From assembly GCA_007115705.1 (NCBI GenBank), contig QXEO01001030.1, positions 715,353-779,352 on the forward strand: 64,000 bases of DNA, given 5' to 3'. The notes beneath the pieces are model-generated. The model was not told where the DNA came from. It saw only the letters and a list, made by a program, of their open reading frames with translations, and did no database searches. Within the stretch, counting starts at the first letter, position 1. The number at the start of each line of letters is the position of its first letter. This DNA comes from Dactylis glomerata. Its lineage: Eukaryota > Streptophyta > Magnoliopsida > Poales > Poaceae. Shown one piece after another: positions 55,266-64,000 of this stretch. The position numbers and the translations under genes are program-made.

Positions 55266-56274
55266 CACGTCAGCTAGGATTTGAGTACAGGAGGGGCGAA
55301 CATTGATGAAGTTTAAATCGAAATAGCATAGTAACATATGTTTGCCAAAAATCAATAATACTATATATGAATATATAAACAATCTCAACCATTAAATTGA
55401 TAAGCAGACTGACATTCTTTTGCTATTTTTCAGAAGCTGTATCTTATATCATCGTTAGCCAACAATTCAATGCAAAAAAATCATTAGGGCCAACTGGGTT
55501 AGGGCCGATCTAAGACTATAGAAATTGGCTGTTTTTAAAAAGTTTGAATTAACCAACTATAGCTCAACTGAAGCAAAAAGGGGATTAGATCGTACAAAAA
55601 GGTACTTATATACGTAGTATCTCTTGTACACACCTTAACTAATGTTTTGAATGTCCGGACGACGGCAAGCCGGCAATGAAGGTCGCAGTGGCAGCCATCA
55701 CAGTCGACGGCTCGCCGCTAGATAAACTACCAATCAAGTCACCTTACGAGCGAGCCGCGGTAGGGGTCCTAGTCCTATACAGCTTCCTTGGTAGAGAGAT
55801 TGATCCATCGATCTAATGGATAGGAGAGACAAGGGACGATGATAGCAGATGGAAAGAGACCAGGCATTCATTCTGTGCATCTATTTGGGCTTAAGTAAAG
55901 CTAATTAGGTATAGTGCAACAATTAGCGCAATACATATACACGGACACTGCTGCGTTTCCTTGAGGGGGGCGAAACATTAGGGGGGTCTGACCCCTGCTC
56001 GCCCCTTTCTGCCTCCGCCCCTGCTAGTTCCTGGCTTCCTGCTGCAGCATATCGTTGCATTGCAAATAAAACTTCAGCACAAAATAGATTTACTTTAAAA
56101 CTATTTTAAAATCTAACTATTTTTTAGTAGCATCTATTATAATGGCGCTACCCTCAATGTTGTAGGTGGTGTAGCGCCCTTTTCAATGGTGCTACCCTCT
56201 ACGACGTGAAGCCCTTGCCACTGGCGCTATACCATTAAGAACACCCTACATCGTAGAGGATGCATCACTGTGAC
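55266..56274. other. Unassigned insertion(s) in block I copy C
   Basis: Relative to copies A and B, extra AT-rich DNA starts after ggccacgtcagctagg. A short return to block I sequence (gctgcagcat...cgttgcattgcaa) is at about 56040-56068. The right part of the first insert ends CTGCCTCCGCCCCTG, which resembles a hAT-type terminus, but I could not pair it. No ORF is supported. Confidence 0.35.
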
Positions 56275-56462
56275 CAGGGGCGGAGGCAGGATTAAAGTTT
56301 AGAGGGGACCAAATCTCATAATTTTGAGTTAGGGGGCAACTAAGCTAACTTTCTCTAAAAAATCTATTTAAATTAGGCTTAAGCAAAAATTTCTTCTTGT
56401 TTAACAATGCCATTAGGGGGGGGGGGGCAGGGCCCATGCTGGTCCCCCTAGCTCCGCCACTG
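56275..56462. mobile_element. hAT-type MITE (188 bp)
   Basis: Ends CAGGGGCGGAGGCAGG and the complement of CTAGCTCCGCCACTG, flanked by the 8-bp repeat ACTGTGAC / ATTGTGAC (one mismatch). These are the terminus style and TSD length of hAT elements. It contains a run of about ten or more G near 56416. Confidence 0.75.
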
Positions 56463-56640
56463 ATTGTGACAGACGCTATTAAATAGTTCGATTTTATAAG
56501 TGTTTCAAAATCTATATATTTTATGATGTAGTTTCGTTGAAGAATTAGTTTTGTCAAATTCAACATGTATCGGCCAATGGGTCAACTCGGTATAGGGTAA
56601 ACCCCCTCCGAGATCGATCAGATTTTACTCTGGTCTCACC

Positions 56641-58144
56641 CACTAGTAGAAAACAGGGCTTCCGTCCGGAGATGTTGCTCCCTTTAGTCCCGACCGTGTT
56701 TGGAGCCAGTACTAATACTCCCTTTAGTCCTGGTTTAAAAGGCTACGGGGGCCATTCAGCTTTAGTCCCGATTCAAACGGAATCTTTAGTTCCGGTTGAA
56801 GATACCAACCAGGACTAAAGGGGTAATGACCTTTAGTCCCAGTTGGTGTCTCCAATCAGGACTAACCCCCCCCCCCTCTCCTTTAGTCCTGGTTAAAGAC
56901 ACCAACTCGGACTAAAGGGAGACGCCCATTTTTTCCCTCTTATGCCTACCCCCTCCCCCAGGTGCAAAAAAAACTTCTAAAAATAAACAAAAATGATATA
57001 AACTTTAAATTTCAAAATCCTTTGACATGGCTGTACCTCACGTAACCAACTTTTGAAGTTTCTTTTAATTTTAATTATTTTGAAGTTTTTATATTATGTT
57101 AGAATTTTTGATTTTTTTTAGTTTTTTTTAGAGTTTTTTGGATTTTTTTTTACAATTTTGAGTTTTTAAATTAATAATTGAAACTTTTTGCACAAAATTA
57201 TTTGGAAACATTTGTTGCTTATTATTACTTAATCATTGTTGCTTATTTTTAAAATTATATAGAATTCAAAAAATAAAATCATATGTTATCAAAGTGTAAG
57301 GGTTAATAGAATTGATAGCATACTATTATCAAGAAGTTATTAGCGTAGTCTTGGAAGTAAATTGGGAAGGAACTCTAAGTTATGCATGCTAGGAGTAGAG
57401 TAGTGTGAGGCCAAATGTTAAGTTGTCAAACAATTCAAAAATTTGAAACTGTAAAATTAAAAAAAAAGAAACTTTTTTTGAAAAATATTAAAAGCTTCAA
57501 AATAACCTTTAGTACCGATTGGTTTCTCCAACCGGAACTAAAGGATCCTCCAGCCCGCAGCGCTCGGCCACGGCCACATGGAGGGTCTTTAGTCCCGGGT
57601 TGTGGCCAACCGGACTAAAGGGGAGGGGGGAGGGGGGCTTTAGTCTCAATTCCATAGTATCAGTTGGAAAACCGGAACTAAAGACCCAAAAACTCCAAAT
57701 GGAGCTCGGGCACCAGGGTGCTCATTTCTTTTCTTCTTTTTTAAAGTTTACAAAACTTGAACATAAACATTTTAAAAAAATCGAAAAATATATCATGATG
57801 TAGGCAATGTTTCACTCTATTATTCTTCTGTAAATTTTTAGAAAGAAATATATTGTATTTTGGGCTCAGTAAAAATAACAAAATCGCACAAAAAGACAAA
57901 ATCAAGTTTTCTATATATTCACCGAGGATAAAATCTTAATTTGTCTTTTTTTGCTGAGCCCTTGATCTGATTACACACTGGTAGAATACGACATTGTCTA
58001 CACCATGGTACTTATTTTTGGAATTTTTTGAAAAGTTTGAATTTGATTTTTTGAAGCTTCAAATTTAAGGCTCCATGGAGCTCGAGCCCCAAACATTCGC
58101 TCTTCCCTTACCAACCGGTTCTAAAGGCTCTTTTTCTACAAGTG
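56641..58144. mobile_element. Non-autonomous CACTA element (1504 bp)
   Basis: Termini CACTAGTAGAAAACAGGG and the complement of CTTTTTCTACAAGTG. The 3-bp flanks are ACC and ACT (imperfect). Subterminal regions hold many direct and inverted copies of CTTTAGTCCCGGTT-like motifs (56690-56920 and 57505-57670), the transposase-binding repeats of CACTA elements. The core is AT-rich without a transposase ORF. The insertion lies within block I at ggtctcacc, where copies A and B are uninterrupted. Confidence 0.85.
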
Positions 58145-59210
58145 ACTGTATCAAAGCAACGATCTCGAGCGATTTCACGTGCCTTCTAATTCCAAGCGTA
58201 ATGTATACGGCTGGCTGTTTTGCTGGAGAGGGATACGTGCAGACGGCCAAGGGTCCATCGAACCGTACGCGCCGATAGCAACGTCTCACCTTTCCCGTCT
58301 CTTCTCCTAGACCAGACAACGTCATAGTCGCAGAAAGCTCGTCGTCACTGAGCTTAAGCCAAGTGAGGAAGCTCCTCACAGCTGAGATCTTGGCTCAACA
58401 TGAAAATGGGATCAAGTTCACGGCAAATGTCTTAACCATAGTTTGTGACCATGCACCTACCAGCCAAGCTAGTCCCCCATTTTAACCATGGTCCCTAGAA
58501 AAGTTGGAAAAGGTTTCTTTATACTGTACGTTAACAGCAAAGGTAGGAATCCGTCGATGTTGATGCCAAGGTAAAACTTCATGGCTAAGCGATTCATCCG
58601 TCTCAACCAGGAGAATTGGATGGCACATGCTCTTGGAACCCAAGAATGGTTGTTGGCCAACATAAGGTTAAGGACAATAATCCAAGACAAAGATACTCAG
58701 CCATAACTTCGATCCAGACCAGGGACTTAAAGTTTCTCAACAAAACATCACCGGATCCATAAAGCTCACCACACATTGTAGATTTGTAGGTCTCCAGATG
58801 GATCGAGAGAACAAATTCAGGTTCTTGCTGCTAGCTAATTCTAGAATCATGTAAATTCAGTGCTCGCTAGGATTAAGGATTCCTGGTGAACAACCTAGGT
58901 GGAAAAAGAAGAAGCTTTTGATCTCAATCGTGACACCTACGAATTCTGCCTAGCTAGAAACTTTTCTTGGGAGAATTATGCGTACAGTAACTCTCGGTAT
59001 CAGTCTTTTCTTTGTAGGGAGTGTCCGGCCGTGTGTTCAACAATCTCATGACTTGCGCGAGCAAAAAAGTTTCATCTACCGACACCAGATTCCCCCACTT
59101 AAACACACGTCTTCTCCACACGTAAATCTGACAGTTACATGTTATATATTTTGGGATTTTAATTGCCTTTCACATGCATGTGTCATCACATCTACTAGAT
59201 CAGTACTACT

Positions 59211-60446
59211 TCTGCCATGTAAATATTCTGTTTGATTTTGTTGGACTCCCAACGACTGTCATATCCGCCTCTGTCGGAGTAGGTGATACTTGTTTTTCCG
59301 TGTCATTTCGTGTGCTTCCTGAAAGGCTACTAGCTTGTTGAGATGAACTTCCTTAACAGTTTACCTACTTGCTGAATAACGTGTGGCTTCAAGAATTTCA
59401 GGTTATTGCATACTACTCTGTACTTGCATACAAGTCCACAAGTGCAACACGTTTGCCACCTTGCATGAATCGGACATGCCAGGTGTAGAAGTCCACACAG
59501 AATTCAGTTCGTTAAAACGTGAGTTTTTTCTTCCTCCCAAAATATAAAATCGACAGAATTATTAGTCCGTGGCTGAACTTAATTTTCTCGTGCATGCAAA
59601 GTGATGTGGGAAATAAACCATTGCTATTAGCAAACAGCAATTAACATCCTTTTCAGTATGTGGATGCCCCTTTCTAGAGAGCGAATCTTTCCACATATGC
59701 TTGGGCCATCACACTCCCGTAGCTTTCGACCATTCTTGTATTTTTCTTTTTCTTTTGCTGACCGGATGTAGCTTTCCACCATGAAGTACACATCCGTGCT
59801 TATCCCCCACATTTATTTATTTTACATGTGTCCCATACAATCGGGAGACAAGTTATTATAAGTCATAAGCAGTATAAAGTGTACTCACATACCTAATGTT
59901 TCATTCTCATAGAAAAGAAAAGTGAAAATATGTTCCCCCATGAAAAGGATTTGATCAAAGGAAATTCAAATTTTCTACCATGCTTTAAGAGGGGTTGAAA
60001 ATCTCATCCAAGAGTAAAAGAAGTCAAAGCATGTAGAAAAGTCACTCTTCGCGTAGAACAATAGTATATCCCTCTTCAAAATTTGACGGTGCATGACTTG
60101 TATTTATGAAAAAAAATAAGGACACAAATACGGGGTATATTGTTAAGGTAAAGTCTGTTAGGAAGCTTGGGGCAACCACTACAGTCAACTATTTTGTTGA
60201 TAGGTGCAGTCAAATAGTCATGAGATTTAAAAGACCATAGAAATTTTCCAAAGCACATATACCATGTACAAAAGTTGTGGTCTTAAAGTTTTGTTTCTTG
60301 ATGTGTCCAACAAATTTAAAACTTTGATTTCATGACGATATATGCGTTTTCTATCGATATTTTTAAGAAATGTCTTGACTTCTTATCTTTCTCAAGTTAT
60401 CGGATGGCGATTACACTAAAATAGATACGTTTACAACCTCCCATAC
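59211..60446. other. AT-rich intergenic DNA, nothing recognised
   Basis: Short minus-strand frames (59627-59812 and 60076-60258) show no similarity that I recognise. No repeat boundary or regulatory element is supported. Confidence 0.3.
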
Positions 60447-60823
60447 TGATGAGGGTGGAACTCGGCAGTGCCCTAGATTTATGACTTAGGATCGAGGGAA
60501 GAGTGCGTCAGATGAACTCGAAGGTAGGGATTTAGACAAATAAGGCGAAACTTGATGTGTATTGAGAAAAGGCGTGGGTTACGAGCTCAATCTCAATATA
60601 TCCCCGGCGGCCTCTCCTGACCCCTATTTATAGGTGACCAGATCTCAAGGATCTGGTCGGGTTCAATACAAATTAATCACATATGACGGTTTATAATGTA
60701 GTTTCTATATTCGACTACAACTATACTTCGGCCTCTATCTTGGGCCTATATTTGTATGAGCCTTTACCCGAACAGACCTCAGGGGTGCTAATCCAACGGG
60801 CCTTGGTAGTCATACCCTTATCA
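60447..60823 (-). mobile_element. Solo LTR related to the minus-strand Tat element (377 bp)
   Basis: The plus strand reads TGATGAGGG...CCCTTATCA. The middle follows the 335-bp LTR closely: gatgaactcgaaggta, cctattTATAGGTgaccagatctc, and the end gggcctTGGTAGTCATACCC. Flanking pentamers are CATAC and CGTAC (one mismatch). No internal region remains, as expected after LTR-LTR recombination. Confidence 0.75.
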
Positions 60824-61699
60824 CGTACTAAGACTTTACATCAAATATTTTGCATATGAGTTTTGAGGTTTTTAAGCATTGAGATTTTTTTACCTACAAG
60901 ATTTTTTTATAGAATATGGTTCTTAAATTCTCATGTATGCCCTCAATTTCATGGGAAAACCAACATGTGCTAACACATATTTATCCGTTTGACCTTTGAA
61001 AAACACAATGCACATTTTTCTCTTTGTGCATTTCTCCAAAATTCAAGTGAAGCACCCAAATACATGACTTCTATAACCCATATTATGAATCTAGAAAGTG
61101 TAGAATTCCATGACACGATGATTTATTTTTGAGAAATCGATGATGTATTTTTGCGGGAGACAAAATCCAGGGTCTTACCGCCATCTACATTGTTTCTACA
61201 TTTATCGTATATATTGTGTTGTAGGTTTTGTAATACATGGGAACTTCCACGTGTTGGTTTTCTTATTTTGTAATCCATACTTACACGGGTGCGCGGGCGC
61301 TATATTTTTTTCCTTACATTTGTACTACATTTTACATGTGCAATGCGGTGTAGAGCTTAGATATAACCCTTTTCCTTCCATGACGTTGGACAGCATCATG
61401 GTAGATTCCACTCTCTGCATCTAAACAAGTGTAATTCGCTGTTCACTGATTAACTAAAGGGAAAGCTTCAGCAAACAAAAGGTAATCAGCCATCACTGAA
61501 AAGCACATGATTTGGCGTGAAAAGGCGCAATAGATAGCCCGTAGACAGGGCGGGTAGCACAAAAGGCGCAACCACGTATCAACCCCGACGCGATGAACCC
61601 ACGCGTCCCGTTCCGCCCACCGGCACGCGCTCTCGAGCTCCCAAGCCCAATCCACGACCACGATCGATCCGTCCGCCCGCCCCTGTCTCAGGGTCTCTC
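60824..61699. other. Intergenic DNA upstream of the HAK/KUP gene, nothing recognised
   Basis: AT-rich, with no supported ORF or repeat boundary. GC content rises from about 61550 towards the transporter leader. Confidence 0.3.
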
Positions 61700-62331
61700 C
61701 TTCCTGCCACCTTCCGCGGCTACACGAACCAGCTCCAGCTCCGCTCCACTCCACTCCACATAAAAAGTATCGCAAAACCGAATTCCGCGAGCGGAACCAG
61801 CAGGAGCCCACCGCCGCGGCACACCACATCCCTATCTGGCTATCTGCTTCTTCTTCTTGCTTCGCTTGCTTGGTTGGTTGGCTGGTTGGTTTCTCTCCCT
61901 CTCGAGTCTCTCCGCCGGAGCTGGGTCGCTTGTTTTGTTTTGACTTGTCGCGGCGTTCTTGGAGAGGGAAATTAAAAGCAGCCACTCCTACTGCTAATCT
62001 GTCTGTCTCGTACCATTCCAGCACGAGCGAATCAGAGAGAGCCGAGCGGAGAGAGCAGCTGCTAGTGCTAGGCTAGGCGAGCTAGAGGGGGAGTGTGAGT
62101 TGGAGGAAGCTGCTAGAAGTGGGGAGAGGAGGAGGAGTGTCTGCCTTTCTTCTCCGGGCTGTCTCCCTCTCCCTCCCGCAACCGTACAAGGCCATAAATC
62201 TTGCCGTGCCCCGCCACGCGATTCGTACGTCCCTGCGAATCCTGCGCGTTCTTGCAGCAAATTCCGAGCACTCCGGCCGCGCCTACCATGGCTGCCGCGG
62301 CGCATTGAGGAGGCGGACCGGCGGACCCGGC
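61700..62331 (+). promoter_or_regulatory. Promoter-proximal region and 5' leader of the HAK/KUP gene
   Basis: CT-rich leader sequence (cttcttcttcttgc, ggttggttggctggttgg, ctctccctctcgag) and CpG-rich DNA precede the ATG at 62332. A weak TATA-like CATAAAAAG is at about 61758. The exact start site and a possible leader intron cannot be settled from sequence alone. Confidence 0.5.
62288..62308 (+). promoter_or_regulatory. Upstream ORF in the HAK/KUP leader
   Basis: ATGGCTGCCGCGGCGCATTGA encodes MAAAAH and stops 23 bases before the main ATG. Its start context (CTACCATGG) is stronger than that of the main start (CCCGGCATGG has G at +4 as well), so it could lower translation of the transporter. 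Confidence 0.55.
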
Positions 62332-63805
62332 ATGGATCTGGAGCTTGCCCACGGCGCGGGGGCGCCACGAAAGGTGAGCTCTTCGGTGTTTCTTGGATTC
62401 GGCGCCAGAGCTTTATCGGGTTCTGTGTCCGCTGCAGCCTGCCGCCTGCGGGCTGCGGTTTCTTGGGTTTGCTCGCTGACGGGTTGGCTGGCTTCTTCTT
62501 CTTCTCGCTGCGCAGAGGCAGCGCGGGGAGTCGTGGGGCGGGGTGCTGCTGCTCGCGTACCAGAGCCTCGGGGTGGTGTACGGCGACGTGGCCACCTCGC
62601 CGCTCTACGTCTATAAGAGCGCCTTCGCCGGCGACGACATCACGCACTCGGCCGGCAACGAGGAGATCTACGGCGTCCTCTCCTTCGTCTTCTGGACGCT
62701 CACCCTCATCTCCCTCCTCAAGTACGTCCTCATCGTGCTCCGCGCCAACGACGGCGGCGAGGGCGGCACCTTCGCGCTCTACTCCCTCATCTGCCGCCAC
62801 GTCCGGGCCGGCCTACTGCCGGGCGGCGGCACCAGCGACGACCTCACGGCGGAGGACAAGGCCGCTGCCGCTGAGGGGCGGCGTGGCGACGGGGCCATGT
62901 CCAGGACGAGGACGCTGCTGGAGAGGTACAGGGTGCTGCAGAGGATGCTGCTCTTCTTCGCGCTGCTCGGGACGTGTATGGTCATCGGCGACGGCGTGCT
63001 CACTCCTGCGGTCTCCGGTTTGTTGACCCCTCTCCCATCTTGGTCTTCTTGGCATTGTCTCGGTTCACTTCTTTATGCTAACGATGCCCATCCCTTCTTT
63101 TCAGTGTTCTCTGCGGTCTCAGGTCTCGAGCTTTCCATGGAGAAGGAGACACACAAATGTAGGCTCGCTTCTTTCACCTGTTTCTTCCGCTAGCTAGATT
63201 GGCAGCACAGTTGCATCCATGCCGATGTTTGATTTTTACTTGCTCACTCCAATTGAGCTGGACAGCTGGTTTTACGGCTCTAGTCAACTTGGAGTTTATA
63301 GCCATCTAGCATCTACCTAGTAGTATTTGTTATGTTTGATTAGACAATATATATGCATATGAGATGCTTACTATTACAAGTAAATGTGCAGATGTAGGAC
63401 TTCCCGTAACGTGCGCTATACTCATATGCCTGTTTGCTCTCCAACACTACGGCACACACAGAGTTGGGTTCATCTTTGCGCCAATCGTCTGCGTTTGGCT
63501 TCTCTGCATAAGCATGATAGGACTCTATAACATCTTCCACTGGAACATCCATGTGTATCGAGCTCTTTCGCCATACTACATGTATCAGTTTCTCAAGAAG
63601 ACTCAAACAGGTGGCTGGAAGTCACTGGGTGGAATCCTTCTATGTGTGACAGGTATGGACAATCCAGGCTATTGCCTACTCTTTTAGCTGTGACTCTGCT
63701 TGAGGAACTACAACAAGAAACTCAGGCTCACTTGAAATGATATTACTTGTAGGCTCGGAAGCTATGTATGCAGATCTTGGACATTTCTCACAAAAATCAA
63801 TCCAG
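62332..63805 (+). CDS. HAK/KUP/KT-family potassium transporter, 5' part (gene continues past the window)
   Basis: Exons read from splice sites: 62332-62373, 62516-63017, 63105-63158, 63392-63652 and 63753-63805, all GT-AG and in phase. They give 304 residues, about 40% of a typical 750-800-residue transporter. The hallmark SLGVVYGDVATSPLYVYKS (residues 31-49) contains the Gly-Asp and Thr-Ser-Pro-Leu-Tyr residues of the K+ site. Further family blocks are YGVLSFVFWTLTLISLLKYV, ANDGGEGGTFALYSLICRH, VIGDGVLTPAVSV, ALQHYGTHRVGF, YNIFHWNIHVYRALSP and GSEAMYADLGHFS. The product is a multi-spanning membrane protein (plasma membrane or tonoplast) that moves K+ inwards, generally with protons. The remaining exons lie beyond 64000. 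Subgroup not assigned. Confidence 0.96.
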
Positions 63806-64000
63806 GTATGGGACAAGTTTTTTACAGTGTACATCATTGGCAGCAGTAATGCATACATGATTTGCGGTGATGCCCCTTCTGCTTACCCCTTATTAAGTCA
63901 ACCTTGCATCTGTTCATTTGTTTGACACGACTCTTCCAGTTTTATCTCAGTACTGTCATTCTTATTCATCATTCAGGACGTACTGCTTGCTAGAGATTTT

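Larger units (their letters stand above)
54705..59210 (+). repeat. Duplicated non-coding block I, copy C (interrupted)
   Basis: Collinear with copies A and B: 54715-55265 matches 8620-9180, 58148-58440 matches 9670-9960, and 58435-59210 matches 20040-20880. Between these lie an unassigned insertion, a hAT MITE and a CACTA element. No gene is visible. Confidence 0.8.

Noticed and set aside
61443..62024. 193-codon minus-strand ORF upstream of the HAK/KUP gene
   Set aside because: Overlaps the CT-rich leader of the transporter, has no recognisable domain and its codons look like chance in GC-rich DNA.
62543..63193. Reading HAK/KUP exon 2 straight through the intron to 63193
   Set aside because: The family sequence is continued only if 63018-63104 is removed; the read-through residues are unlike any HAK/KUP protein.
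1..64000. tRNA or rRNA genes
   Set aside because: I looked for cloverleaf and rRNA-like sequence and saw none that I could support by eye.

Overview
The window is nuclear DNA of a grass (Poaceae). Supporting signs are Stowaway and Tourist MITEs, a CACTA element with the CACTAGTAGAAAA terminus, Tat-type Ty3/Gypsy elements with tandem ribonuclease H domains, and an intron-bearing HAK/KUP potassium-transporter gene with a GC-rich first coding exon. I think it is a Pooideae grass, but nothing here fixes the species. There is essentially one ordinary host gene (HAK/KUP, 62332 to beyond 64000, plus strand). Almost everything else is transposable elements sitting in low-copy non-coding DNA.

Layout. 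1-10.5 kb: a 987-bp Mutator-like element with a perfect 9-bp target-site duplication (TSD), a GC-rich island, several MITEs, and a 2.8-kb PIF/Harbinger-type element carrying an ORF1-like Myb/NAM-associated gene but no transposase. 8.6-22.4 kb: direct copies of two non-coding blocks, called I and II here. Block I occurs three times (about 8.6-10.5, 11.1-20.9 and 54.7-59.2 kb) and block II twice (about 3.2-7.6 and 21.0-22.4 kb). Copies differ by clean insertions, so one copy often shows the empty site of an element present in another. One copy of block I is split by a 6.9-kb Copia element whose LTRs are almost identical but whose coding region is ruined.

22.8-53.4 kb: a LINE fragment is split by a 29.6-kb insertion. 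The insertion is a Tat-type Gypsy element (about 13.6 kb of its own DNA, TSD ATCAT) that contains two further complete Gypsy elements: a pol-less 7.1-kb element at 32042-39153 (TSD AGGAC) and an opposite-strand 8.8-kb Tat element at 40574-49380 (TSD CCAAG). By-eye LTR divergence is about 4% for the host element, 2.7% for the 8.8-kb guest and 0.65% for the 7.1-kb guest, which fits the nesting order.

The most interesting feature is that all three Gypsy elements carry an extra gene antisense to their own gag-pol. In the 8.8-kb element this gene encodes a 190-residue protein with basic AT-hook-like motifs and a plant B3-type DNA-binding domain. It is uninterrupted, although the element's own pol has several stops and a changed catalytic residue, and it has its own TATA box and a polyadenylation-like signal. 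The host element and the 7.1-kb element instead carry antisense genes of the 'putative gypsy type transposon' plus coiled-coil type. 53.4-64 kb: a retroposon, block I copy C with hAT and CACTA elements inside it, a solo LTR related to the 8.8-kb element, and finally the HAK/KUP gene with a short upstream ORF in its leader. All calls rest on reading the sequence; no database search was possible.
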